Shown here one piece after another: positions 44,590-55,486 of a DNA stretch of 64,000 nt. This stretch comes from Raffaelea ambrosiae (taxonomy: Eukaryota > Ascomycota > Sordariomycetes > Ophiostomatales > Ophiostomataceae). The stretch's first letter is position 1, and the number at the start of each line of letters is the position of its first letter. The DNA lies in assembly GCA_002778195.1 (NCBI GenBank), contig PCDI01000008.1, positions 988,655 through 1,052,654 on the forward strand, written 5' to 3'. A model generated the notes under the pieces. The model was not told the origin of the DNA. It searched no databases and was given only the letters and a program-made list of their open reading frames with translations. The position numbers were made by a program, and so were the translations under genes.

Positions 44590-46593
44590 ATGGCCCGGGG
44601 CCGACCTCGCGTCCAGGTTGCTCCGTGCAAGTTCTGCGACAAGCCGTTCCGGCGACTAGAACACCTGCAGCGGCACGAGCGGATACGTGAGTGGGCCCGT
44701 CTCTGGTTGCATCTCTTGTTGTTTTCTGTTTGCGTGCTGACCCCGACAGACACGGGCGAGAAGCCGTTTGTGTGTCCTTGCCGGCAGCGGTTTTCCCGAC
44801 AGTAGGTCCCTGTCAAAAGGCAGCCAAATGCCCGTGATCCGCTAACAGACCCGCGAACACAACCAGAGACTTGCTTTCTCGGCACCAACGGCAGGCACAT
44901 GGCGCAGATGGCGGCGACCATGACCGGCACACGGCGTCGCCCGAGAGCATCACGGTGGCGGGCATGCACCCCGTCCCGCCGACGACGACCCGACACCGCC
45001 GCACCAGCAGCAGCCTGTCGTCGGCAGTGAAGCCTACGTCTCCACCGATCCAGGTCGCCCTTCCGTCCAGCGCACCACCTGCTGAGCCGTCCAATGGACT
45101 ACTCTCCAACGGACTCTCCAACGGACTCTCCAATGGACTCTCCGGTGCGCCAGAGCCAAGACAGCCACCACCACCACCACCACCACCACCAGACACCGTC
45201 CCCGAAGCCGTATGTCTGGACGACACGCCGCAGACCATCCCTCCTCCCCTCCTCGTCAGCGCGGACAACACGGCCTACACCACCGCCACCGCCACCCTGC
45301 CTGCCATTGCCGCCCCCGCCGACAGCACCCACGCCCTGCTCGGCGGCTTCCCAGACTTGGAGTTTGATTTCCTCTGGGAGGACGTCCAGGGCGCGCCGCG
45401 GAGTTTCACGCCGTCGTTCCTCGACATGGACATTCTCCTGCCCAACATGTCGGTTCTCATGGACACGCAGCCGCGTCTGGGACAGGCCGGCAACAGTGGT
45501 GTCGCGGAGCTGATGGCGGACACCACCCCGGCCGACCAGTCGCTGTTGATGGGTATGGAGAGCAGCGCCAACAATAGCAACAGCCATCGCAACGGCGACA
45601 ACAGCAACATCACCAGTGCTTCGACAATGCCGCGCAACTTTGTCTCCAGACTGCCGTCGCTGGAGCCCGAGCTGGAGGCGCCCGCGGACATGATGCGCCC
45701 GGCCGGCAGCCTGCTGGGCTGCTCGCAGCCCGAGACCACATACCGGCCCTTCACCGAGACCCAGCACGGCAGCACGGCCGACATCCGGCCCTGGCGGATC
45801 ACCACGGCCGAGTACCGGCAGATCCAGAACAAGCTGGCCGCGTTGGGGGCCAACACGCCTGGTGGAGGAGGGGGCATCAGCAGCACCGCTTTCGCGAGCG
45901 TCTCCTCCTTTCTGTTCTCGACGACCTCGACCAACACGCCTGCTCGCTCTGCGACTCCCACCCACCACCCCATCCTGCCGCCGTCGTTCGCCCTCCCGCC
46001 GCGCCACTCGCTCTCCCGCTTCCTCGAGGGCTACTTCCGCGGCTTCCACGCCCACCTGCCGTTCCTCCACGTGGCCACCGCCCGCGCCGTCGACTTTGCC
46101 CCCGAGCTGCTGCTGGGGCTGGCCTCGGTCGGCGCCCTCTACCGCTTCGAGCACGCCAAGGGCTACGAGCTGTACCACGCCGCCTGGGGCATCATCCAGT
46201 GGCGCCTCAAGCAGCGCCACGACCTGTCCGTGAGCCGCCTGACGACGCTGTCGCCGGGGTATGCCGGGATCCTGGGGACTTCGACGTCGACCGCCTCGGC
46301 GTCGTCGTCGTCTCTCGCCGCGACCGAGTCCCCGGGCGAGGGCGGCGGCGGCCGCGTCTATGGCGCCCCTGGAGTGCCCGCGGGGGGGGATGCCACGAAC
46401 ACCAACCGGGTGGACGCCAAGCTGCATCTCCTGCAGGCCATGCTGCCGCTGATGGCCATGACGTCCTGGGGCGACCGGGCGGTGGTGCGCCACGGGCTGT
46501 CCATGGCCAGCGAGGTGGCCATGCTGGCGCGCGAGTGCGGCATCTCCGAGCCCGAGGAGGCGGAGGAGGAGGAGGAGGAGGAGGAGGAGAACA

Positions 46594-46624
<31 letters not shown>

Positions 46625-48251
46625 GAAAGAGAAAGAGAAAGAAGAGGGGGGGGCGTATGACGAAGACGGAGAGGAGGGGAACGACATGGCCGACCAAGAG
46701 ACCGACCAGGCGACCGAGGCGCGGTGGCACGCGTGGATCCGGCGGGAAGAGCGGCGCCGCACGCTGATGGTGGCCTATGTGCTGTTTGGCCTGCAGTCGA
46801 CCGCCTTCCACGTGCCGCCGCTGATCCTGAACCAGGAGGTGGCCATCAACCTGCCCGGGTCGGGGGCCGTCTACAATGCGACCACGGCCGCCGAGTGGGC
46901 GGCTCTGCGGAGACAAAAGTCGGCGGGGCGCACTCGCAGCAGTGGGAATACGCCACAGGGCCGTAGCAGCCAAAGCCACAGCAGACACGCGCCACCGAAC
47001 CGCCACAACTACCCCCCGAACCGCCCAAGCCACAGCCGCCATACGCTGTTCCAGAGCCAAAGTACCCAGAACCGCCACCGCCACCACCGCCACCACCGCC
47101 AGCAGCGCCCACGACGGTCGTTCCGACAAACCATCCATGCCCTCTATGCCGGCCGGCCCGTCCACCACCACGGCGCCATCTCCGCGTTCGGCAACTATGC
47201 CCTCATCCACGGCCTCGTCCAGCAGATCTACTTTGCCCGCCACCTGCTCAGCACCACGGGCGATCTCGACGAGGACCATGTAGCGAGTCCTTGTCCCCCT
47301 AATGATCCTCCCTCGGAGGAGGACCGCCTGGACCGTCTGGACCGCCTGGACCGCCTGGACGCCCTCGACTGGGACGCGCTCGACTCCTTGGACGCGCCCC
47401 CCGCCGCCGCCGCCGTCCTCCTCCCGCCCGCGTTCGTCCGCCGCATGGAGCGCGCCCTCCGCCTCTGGCAGGACTCCTGGGAGGCCACGCGCGAGAGCAC
47501 GCTCGACCCGTCGTCGCCCAAGGGCCCGCTCGGCTTCAACTCGACCGCCCTGCTCCGCCTGGCCTACATCCGGCTCAACGGCAGCGGCAGCAGCCGCCTC
47601 GAGCCCGTCGGCCGCTGTCTGCTGCTGCCGCACGACGGCGCCGCCGCCCTGGCCGAGGCGTTTGCCCGGTTCCGCGTGCGGCCGCGCGACCGCTCGCCGC
47701 ACCTGGACCGCGCCGTGCTGCAGTGCATCCACGCGCTGAGCGTGCCCGTGCGCGTGGGCATCGCCTTTGTGGCCCGCACGCAGACGCTCAACTGGAGCAT
47801 CCAGCACTCCATGTGCAACCTGGAGTGTGCCTTTCTGCTGACCCGGTGGCTGGAGTCGGTGGCCGACGCGGTGGACGACGCCGAGGACGAGGCGGCCCAT
47901 GCGGAGCGGCCGGCCGGCGGGCAGGCCGGCGTCCAGGCGACCCAACAGCTGGGCGGCGGGGGCCTCGCGGCTCTCCGGCCCGACGAAATCACCCTGCTCA
48001 ACATGTGCACCGTCCTGGTGCGCGAGACCGACCTGGCCGACACCGTACCGACGGCGGGCCCGGCGGGCAACCCGCTGGCGCGGAGGATCCGCCGTCTGGG
48101 CGCGTCGACGATGCGGCTGTTCGCCGACACGTTCAAGGGCTTCCATGTGTTTGAGATGGTGCACGTCATCGGAGCCGGGCTGGCCCTGGTGGCGGACAAG
48201 CTGGACGAGGAGGAGGAGAGGGGTGGGATTGGGAATGGATTTCACTGTTAG
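44590..48251 (+). CDS. Large C2H2 zinc-finger fungal transcription factor
   Basis: Exons 44590-44686, 44750-44801 and 44867-48251 give 1177 residues. The first two short exons are needed to build two fingers: CKFCDKPFRRLEHLQRHERIH (split over intron 1), then CPCRQRFSRQDLLSRHQRQAH (split over intron 2), joined by the TGEKPF linker. The CPC spacing is usual in this fungal family. The long remainder has SNGL repeats (about 135-150), a Pro run, a fungal_trans-type domain from about 420, an acidic Glu/Asp block (about 610-635) and a Ser/His/Arg-rich insert (about 740-800). It is a nuclear regulator and, by position, a candidate controller of the flanking lactonase, ADH and HIBADH-like genes. Confidence 0.85.
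46555..46680 (+). repeat. GAG/GAC repeat block encoding a poly-Glu/Asp run
   Basis: Tandem GAG then GAC codons in the C2H2 regulator gene encode a run of acidic residues inside the middle homology region. Confidence 0.8.
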
Positions 48252-48604
48252 GTGTATTTGTATTCTGGTTTTATTTTATTCTGGTATTCTTGGTATCTGT
48301 GTATTGGGAAAAGCTGTCTAGGAAAGGTCTTTGAATAATGGGTGTCTGGTGTAACTGAAATGAAAAAAGGTCACGTCTCTTGAAGACTGAGGACGTGAGG
48401 ACTCTTCTTGCAAGAATCGTCTCTTGCGAAAATCCTTTCGAGACTCTTCACAAGTCTTTCCGTCTTTTTGTCTTTCACTCTTTCGCGTCTCTCCAGTCTC
48501 TCAGAATCCTTGAAAGTCTCTAGGAAATGCCATCCACGGTCATCGGTCTCCTCAACCTCGATCAACTTCGTTCAGCTCGTTTACCTCGACCTCTCAGCCC
48601 CTAG
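48252..48604. other. Spacer between convergent C2H2 regulator and HIBADH-like gene
   Basis: Contains facing 3' flanks, with CTCTT-rich sequence near 48370-48510. No gene was seen. Confidence 0.5.
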
Positions 48605-49782
48605 TTACTTCTTTGTCTCTTGGACTCCGTTTGTCTGCGTCTTCTCCCCCTTCTCCCCCTTCTGCCCCTTCTGCCGCTCCAGCTCCGCCGCCCAGTCTTC
48701 CACCCCGTCCAGGTACCGGTACACCACCCGCGAGTCCAGCCCCTGGCACCGCCCGTCCAGCGCCGCCCCCTCGTACACCAGCTGGCCCACCGGCCCCAGC
48801 ACCAGCCGCGCCCCGTTCGCCGTCCCCATCCCCATTGCCAGCGTAAAGTCCTTGCGCATCAGCTCCACCTTGAACCCGCCCCGGTACCCGTGGCTCGAGT
48901 GCGCGTCCGCCTGCACCCCCGGCACCGGGTTGAACTTGTCGCAGATGGCGTTCTGCGCCGTGCCCGCATGGAACGCCCGCGCCAGCACCCGCGGGTCCAG
49001 GCCCGCGCGGATGCCCATGTTCATGGCCTCGCCCAGCGCGATCGAGATCAGCCCGGACAGGTAGTTGTTCGACAGCTTCGTGGCCAGGCCCAGCGAGGGC
49101 CCGCCGCAGCCGACGACGCGGCCGCCGATGTGCAGCAAAAGCTCCGACAGGGCGGGGAAGGGGTCCGCCCGGGGGTCTTGCGGAAAGGGGGAGCGGGACT
49201 CCTTCCCGGGGCTCTCCGCCGGGCTCTCCCGCTCCTGGCACCCGAGGAACACGGCGAGGGTGCCGCGCTCGGCGCCCACAACGCCCCCCGAGACCGGCGC
49301 GTCACAAAAGAACACGTCCTGGCCGGCAAAGTGGTCCTCTAGGTACTGCTTGACAAACAGGTGGGTGGCCGTGTCAATGGTGGAGCAGTCGATGAGCACA
49401 TGGCCGGCGATGCTGTCGGCGGCCACGATGCCGGTGTCCGGGTCCAAGTAGACGGCGCGGACATGCTTGCCTTCGGGGACCATGGTGATGATGAGGTTCT
49501 GGGGGAGTTAGTGTGATGGCAATGACAGAAAATTCACCAGAATAGAAAGAACAATGCTTCCTGGTCGCCACGTACCGCATGGTTGGCTACGTCTTTGGGC
49601 GACGATGCCATCTGGACCCTGTCGGGGTGCGCAGCCTGGACGCTGTCCATCGCACTCGCCACCACGTCATAGACATAGACCTGTGCGCCCGGCGGCAGCT
49701 TCTCGGCCAGCCGCAGGGCCATAGGATGGCCCATGGCCCCGAGGCCGATGAAGCCCAGCGTCCTCGTCTCGAGCAGGCCCAT
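48605..49782 (-). CDS. 3-hydroxyisobutyrate dehydrogenase-like beta-hydroxyacid dehydrogenase
   Basis: Exons 49782-49576 and 49498-48605 give 366 residues; the 77-bp intron is phase 0. The NAD(P)-binding motif LGFIGLGAMGHPMALRLAE (about 9-27) is standard. DAPVSGGVVGAERGTLAVF is the substrate-binding signature, and GLATKLSNNYL places the catalytic Lys at 210. That is about 40 residues later than usual, mainly because a Pro/Ser/Glu-rich insert of about 25 residues follows FLGCQ. The family oxidises beta-hydroxyacids such as 3-hydroxyisobutyrate from valine breakdown. Housekeeping HIBADH is mitochondrial; no obvious presequence is seen here, so a cytosolic paralogue in a catabolic cluster is possible. 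Confidence 0.85.
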
Positions 49783-50393
49783 GATTTTGTTGGAGTTGGT
49801 CTTGACTATACAGCCCGTGGTAGAAAGAATAAAAGGGACTAGGTGAGCCAGCAAGAGTCTTGGCTTTTTCGTGTTCAACACCTCGTTCAGTATTGAGCCT
49901 CAAATAAAAGTAGCAAAGGGGAGTATGGGAAAGCTCTCCATAGCGGGACCACAGGGTCGGCCTCTGCATGTTTGCATCCTCCCCGGAATTCGCCTGTACG
50001 ATTCCGTCTTTCGGCCCGGTCTTGTGTGTGTGTGTGTGTGTGTGCGTGCGTGTCTGGGACAGAGCCATCAGCACGGAAATGGCTGCCAGTCTCCAATTGC
50101 GGAAGCGATCACCTGGGCTCTCGTTAGGGGAGTCAACGATGGCAATTTTCCCTTCTTTACGCCTGAATTGGGGGTGTAAATCAGAAGTCCCCATTCTGCG
50201 GAATTTCTTCTCCAACAGCGCCCAACTAGTCAGCCGTTGTCATATGTTGACAGAGCTGACATTTTCAAACATTGCAGTAACGATAGTGAATGATGGCCAT
50301 GGGTTAGAAGGCGAAAAATGGATTCCCGAATAAATAAATAAAAAATACGCCTGCATTCGAATATCGCCTTGTCTGGCAACACAACCATCATAT
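49783..50393. other. Upstream region of the HIBADH-like gene
   Basis: Promoter of the HIBADH-like gene with a (GT)n run near 50023-50042. No gene was recognised. Confidence 0.5.
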
Positions 50394-51523
50394 TCACACG
50401 GGCTCCTCGCTCTTGACAAGCAGGCCCCATCTACCAGACCACACCTCTTTACGCCCTCGAAGTGGCATAGCCATCCATTGTTCTTCACTTGTATCCTCCG
50501 TGGGCACCAAGGCTATGCTTGACGCGACTTCCTGATGTCTAGTGCGATAGCGCAGGTACACTGTCGTTGCCCTGCGCACGTCCATTCGTTCACCCAAGCT
50601 GTCCAGCCAGACCACGCCCACTGCGCGGGAACACCGTCCATCCGCAAATTCCAGCACAAGACCACTGACATAGGTGTAACCACTGTAACCGCTCGCCCTG
50701 TAACCACCCACCCGGTAGCACGGTGTGATGTGGGCGATACCGGTCATGTCCACCGAGAAGTGTAAAAGTTGTGTGTTGATCATGAAACCAGTGCATAACG
50801 TAGAAAGTCTGACGGCATCTCGGAGACGGGCGAAATGTCCGGCCGAGGCTGCACGGATATAGTCGCCTTGTCAAATGCCATAGCATGGATACCAAATTTC
50901 GATACGTGGTAGTGCATGCGCGTCGGCCCATCGGCGGGCAAGCTGCAGGTGTATTGGTAATGTTGGAACGCTTCGTTGACTAGCTGCCTAGACGGTGCCA
51001 ACGGCATAGATCCCAAGACCATGTCTCGGCCTTGGTTTGTTCGGAAAAGCAGGCCGTTGTCGACCCTCCAGCTATGCGGTCGCGTATACACGTCGACAAT
51101 GCGTTCGCCTGGCGCGAGAGGGAAATACAGCCACGCGCTGGAGTCGCTGTCCAGCAATCTCGGGATTCTGTACAGCCCACCGTACTCGCCGTAGAACGAC
51201 AGGTCCTCCTCCGCGTGGCGAGCGTGGATCGCCAGAAGGGGTTTGTCGAAACGGGCAGAGTACCCGGTCACGTTGGAAGCATTCAACAGAAAGAGCTCAT
51301 GCGTTGATAGGCAAGGTCCCTATGTTCGGGGTAACGAAAGTGGTGCAGGGAGGTGATGGCGGATGGAGTCATGGGCACAGCCCAAGTTTCTGGCAAGAGC
51401 GTGTGGTTGAGCTGTTCCGATTTTGAATTGACAACTCGAATCTTTGAACCCTGTGTATCATTCTGGTCAACACGGACACTGGCAGACAAAAAAAGGAAGA
51501 ATCAGAATCAGAATCAGAATCAA

Positions 51524-51568
<45 letters not shown>

Positions 51569-52050
51569 AAGAATAAGAACCAGAATCAGAACCAAGAGTA
51601 GAACAAAAACCAAAACAAAATACCAACATCAGATATGGCTTGAAGCGTGTCCTCGACCTGGAGACCAATCGGATGGCACCACAGACGAGGGATGCAGACG
51701 GCTACCAGATCTCGGTCGGGAATTGGGCCAGCGGCAGCCATTCTGGCAGCCGCCGAAGCAACAGACGCTCAATCCGTTCCCTCCGCCTTTGGTCCTCGAA
51801 CGATGAAGGCTTGAACGAATACCTCCTGGCCTCATGAAAACCACGTGGCGGACACTGCTGGCCTTCCCACATGTCCAAGCAGTCTTCGTGATAGGCAGCC
51901 GACTTCAACGACTTGTCCCTGAAGTACAGCGTCTTATGACCTCTTCTCTGGACAGTTTCTCCAATGCCATCATCGCAGAAAATTCGTCGGGATCTTGTAT
52001 TGCCGTCTTAAGAGGCACGGCCGCGAAGTGGAGGCTCATAGAGCCATAAA
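50394..52050 (-). pseudogene. Broken gene of a fungal F-box-like protein family
   Basis: Minus-strand pieces look like one diverged gene. An upstream piece (about 51970-51707) reads SAAYHEDCLDMW and LPEWLPLAQFPTEIW, resembling the start of an F-box region. A middle piece (about 51331-50780) contains HELFLLNASN, GEYGGLYRIPRL and SAWLYFPLAPGERI. A last piece (50783-50394) contains SGLVLEFADGRC. The middle and last pieces are in different frames and meet at an overlapping TGA/ATG, with no usable splice sites between them, so a one-base frame slip is likely. A hexamer repeat lies between the first and middle pieces, in what would be an intron. Family identity is from memory of motif style and is tentative; a sequencing error is the alternative to decay. 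Confidence 0.45.
51498..51600. repeat. Tandem hexamer repeat (AGAATC/AGAACC)
   Basis: About 17 copies of a six-base unit, first AGAATC and then AGAACC variants with a few substitutions. It sits between two coding pieces of the broken F-box-like gene. Confidence 0.9.
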
Positions 52051-52225
52051 AATCAAGGAGTGGACAAAGTGTGTTTGAAGGAGAGAAGGAGCGTTCTCAA
52101 GTTGTTTGTGGGGAGGATCATGAAGGCATGTGAAGAGCAGGGTGGGGCTTTCTCGTGCGAGAGCTGAGGTGGGGCAACGCTCAATCGCTCTTGGCTCTTG
52201 TTAAACGTACTACGTACGAGGCGTA

Positions 52226-52407
52226 CAAAAAGTTTAGCATACGCTCCCTAAAAACCAGTATAATTCATAATAAGACTGGTACTTCTAAAGCTTTTCACTG
52301 ATATCGGAGGGCTTATACGGTGCTTTTTGTGTTTTTTCCCCCCCGCAGAAGTTTGCGGGCGTTCAGCTCACGTTGGTTCTAAAAAATGGCGTATGCTGAG
52401 CTTTTTG
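52226..52407. mobile_element. MITE-like short element with terminal inverted repeats
   Basis: The 19-nt left end (52226-52244, CAAAAAGTTTAGCATACGC) matches the right end in inverted orientation (52389-52407) at 17 of 19 positions. The 182-bp element has no coding capacity. Inside is a second small hairpin (ACCAGT about 52254, ACTGGT about 52280). A clear target-site duplication was not found, so the exact ends are uncertain. It lies in the accessory spacer between the broken gene and a kinase gene. Confidence 0.5.
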
Positions 52408-52521
52408 CCGCATAAAGCCCGCTAGTCAATAGCTAATATACATGCAGCCTTGATAACACCCCGGTCCAGATCCCTCTCAAATACAACAGCCATCGGTTGG
52501 GCGGCCAGTAATTCAAGAAAC

Positions 52522-53465
52522 CTAGCAGGCCCGGGAACGGTTTAGATATGAGAGAATACGAGAATGCTGCACTGTTAGCTTGATTCACAGGGGAAAAAAA
52601 AAAGGAATAGAAGCGAGAAAGAAAGAGAAAAAAAAGGAAGGGGCAAGACAAGAAGGGAAAATAAGGAAAGAAGAAAAGAAGCAGAAAACAGATCACACAG
52701 AAGCTTACAGAGATCGCGCAAGACACCGTCCATGCTGGCGTATCCGCCCGTCCAGCACCTGTTGACCACAGGTCTGACAAGTATGGGCAGGCCGGCCACG
52801 TCTGGAAAGACGCCTTCGCGGTACAGCTTGACCACTTCCCCGTCCTCCTTGTCTGCATACGGCTTTTTGTGCGTGTAGAGCTCGTACAAGAGCGAGCCGT
52901 ATGCAAACAAGTCGTCCTGAATGAAGCGTTTGACGAAATCGTCTTCCTGTCGCGGGCGTAAATGCCGGTATTCGAAGCAAGGCGCAAACGCCTGTTCGCC
53001 GTCCAAACAGGAGCCCACAAAGTCACAGAGGACAATGTTGTCGTCGTCTTTGACCAGGACGTTGCTGGCGTTCATGTCACCGTGAACAAGACCACGGGAA
53101 TGCATAAAGGCGAGGCCTTCTGCGATTTGCACGGCCCAGCGGTGGCGTAGTCTGTTGTTTGCACGGTTTGTGGTGTTTGTGGTGCTTGCGTCGTCTGACT
53201 CAAAGCTCCCCAGCAGTTGACGGAGACAGCCTCGCTGGTGATAGGCAAGAACAACTGACGTGTCATCGTTTTTGTACTCTCCAAAGAACTGCACAATTCG
53301 CGGATGGGGCCCAAGGAGCCCAAATATCTTGCGTTCGTGCTCGGCGTCGTGGGGGCAGTCTTTGTGCGCCGACTTCAAAACACGGTCGGGCGGCAGGAAC
53401 ACGGCTACAAAAGACGTCCCAGCGCCAACAAAGTCGTACATCTTCACGGGGGGCGGGACATCCAT
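52522..53465 (-). CDS. Small protein-kinase-like protein with HGD catalytic loop
   Basis: Exons 53465-52709 and 52571-52522 give 268 residues. A glycine-rich loop (FVGAGTSFVAVF), VAIK-type Lys31 (RVLKSA), and the catalytic loop HGDMNASN with Asp130 are present. The magnesium loop is CDFVGS, lacking the DFG glycine. An activation-region Arg-rich segment and DLFAYGSLLYELYTHKKPY follow. It is about the minimal size for a kinase domain and has no other domain. It belongs to the divergent, expanded fungal-specific kinase-like proteins. Activity is uncertain. The frame is open to 53654, so a longer N-terminus beginning MLFGRGRT is possible. The second exon ends in frame shortly after a CTAACAG acceptor. 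Confidence 0.7.
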
Positions 53466-53694
53466 GGTGGGAGAAGAAAGGTGCTCTTCTACGTGCTCTC
53501 CAGGCCCGTTTTCCCGTTTGTGGATGTGCGTATCAACTTTGGTCAAATTTGTTTCACTGTTTCCCCTATTTATTCCAGGCAGACATGGTACAAGATCGTC
53601 ACATGACCATTGCCCAACCGTTAACCCAAGCGTTCTTCCCCTCCCAAAAAGCAACTAATAACTAGTTCTTCGCCAATACATGTCTCAATCAATC

Positions 53695-53922
53695 TTACGG
53701 CGAGCATTCAGGGCAAGGATCGAGTGTCGTGTACCTGGAGCTGCCCAGAACACCGACCTGCATGGCATAAGCACAGAGCCCTTCATGATCCTTTTCCTCC
53801 TTGCACGGATCCTCACCCCAAATCACCTTCCAGTCTGTCCTCTGGCGATACACAATGACATGCTTCCCATCCTCCTTCTTGCATGTAGAATAGATGCGAT
53901 GGGCCTTGATGTACCGGCACAT
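53695..53922 (-). CDS. Small Cys-containing protein, function unknown
   Basis: A 75-residue frame begins MCRYIKAHRIYST and ends DPCPECSP, with six Cys. The composition is not low-complexity, and the pattern (early Cys, central DPC, late GLC, terminal CPEC) resembles small fungal proteins with a zinc-knuckle-like tail. No signal peptide is seen. It lies upstream of the kinase-like gene in the same orientation. There is no family identification; it could be spurious. Confidence 0.4.
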   Translation of the reverse strand: MCRYIKAHRIYSTCKKEDGKHVIVYRQRTDWKVIWGEDPCKEEKDHEGLCAYAMQVGVLGSSRYTTLDPCPECSP

Positions 53923-55486
53923 TTTGGTTGTTGGTTGGTCGTTGGGATGGATATGTCGTGTCTTTGGGTTTCTAGGAAGAAAGTGTCAATGGGGACAGCA
54001 CTTGCGACGAAATGGACGGGACCGCATCTTACCGTGTTCCGAGGTCGATCTCTGATCACTCTATTTTCCTTTTTCTTTTTTTTTGTCTCTGTTTCTTGTC
54101 GATTCTTTCTGGGCAGGAGACAAAGACTGGGAGGAGGAAGCACGCCTTCTTATAGACGCGAGCTTCTTCGTTCCAGATAAACGTCGCATCTGAACACGGC
54201 AACCAGCCCACGACGGGACTCTCAGGAAAGTGAGGCTTGCTCGTCGGCCTGTGATGCAGAGCAGACCCTTGCCGCCTCCCAGCTGCAGCGTGGCTACCAA
54301 TACCATCAAGACGCGTCACACCCAGCCGCCCAATAACGCGTGAGTGTGGCAGACCGGCTAGGCTGCCATCGACCGTTCTGCGCACTCGTGCACTTTCCAT
54401 CCGTGAAGACATTCACACGCGTGCCACATCGTTCTTTGCAGACACGACGTCTTTGGGGAGACAGCAAAACACGCCTCCCCGCCCGTTGCGTTGGACCATT
54501 GGTGTCCACGAACGGAAAGCAAAAGGTTCGGTCCCGGCCGTCCTCTCGAACAAACTCTCTGCCACAACAAACATACAGGCAAACACAGGCAAACACAGGC
54601 AAACGCAGGCAAACGCAGGCAAATGCTGTCAAACGCTGTCAAGAGCCCTCGGACAGATGTGAATTCACGCATACACACCTCCAATCTCCTGCAGCCATGC
54701 CTGGGGTGTGTCTGGCTGGTTGGGCGGCGATTCCAGCTATTGCTTCTCCGTGCCATGCAGCTGACGTCTACGTTGGCCGAACAGACAGTGGACGGCGGCT
54801 AGGGGTCCTCGCGGCTGGCCGTAGTGATCGAGTGCTGCGAGACCCATGTGGCCCGTGTAAGTCGTGAAATCCTCCCGTTTGGAAAGTGTGGGCGGCACTC
54901 TTGCAAGGCCAGAGAACCGCAGTGCAAAACCGCCATCGTGATCCCGTTTGGGCGAATAACAAGCTTGATGTGCAAGCAGAGCAAGCAAGTTCCAACTGGG
55001 GTCTGGACATGGCAGCGTGGCTGTTTGGCCACTGTGCAGCAGCGTGATGACAAAGCATTCAGCGTGTTCAGAGCTGACTGCGTTTCAAACTAACTAATAA
55101 TGATGGTTTCCAATTTCAGAAGCACGTTTCTCGACGTTCTCGTACAACCCGAAAAAAACGGGGTTTCTCATTCCAGGCTAGCTTTTCAGTATTAGCTCGG
55201 CCGCTGCATGTTGCCCGTCCATACATCCGCGCATGTGGAGAGCGAAGACCGGCCCGGCGTACCGTCTAGCAGAAACGAAACAACTGCGGTAATCTACCCC
55301 AAGGTGGCGCTTGTGATAGCATAGCTGCCACCGTACATAGCCGACTTGTTTTTTTTTTTTTGTCTTACCATCCCCGTGAGCACTTCCCCGCAGAAAACCC
55401 CCTTCCCGTCTTCCCTCGGCTTGTGATTTCGCTGTCGGAAGAGATTGTCAACCAGAAACAGATTTGTGTCCCAAAGCCAAGACGTC
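53923..55486. other. Gene-free region with a decamer repeat
   Basis: About 1.5 kb of accessory spacer before the aldehyde dehydrogenase gene. It contains a ten-base tandem repeat at 54575-54640 and a T-run near 55350. No gene or RNA was recognised on either strand. Confidence 0.5.
54575..54640. repeat. Tandem decamer repeat (ACAGGCAAAC)
   Basis: About six and a half units of a ten-base repeat, drifting from ACAGGCAAAC to GCAGGCAAAC and then GCTGTCAAAC at the right end. Confidence 0.85.

Noticed and set aside
45099..48245. A 1048-codon open frame antisense to the C2H2 regulator
   Set aside because: The sense strand has zinc fingers, splice signals and a regulator domain. The antisense frame is rich in Gly/Arg/Val with no domain; it arises from strong G/C preference at third codon positions.
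32597..49782. Secondary-metabolite biosynthetic cluster
   Set aside because: A P450 and regulators are present, but there is no polyketide synthase, peptide synthetase, terpene cyclase or prenyltransferase. Catabolism fits the enzymes better.
51498..51600. CRISPR-like spaced repeats
   Set aside because: The units are six bases, directly adjacent, with no spacers, in a eukaryotic genome; a simple microsatellite.
54575..54640. Possible array of regulatory sites
   Set aside because: A plain ten-base tandem repeat with gradual drift, far from any start codon; no evidence of function.
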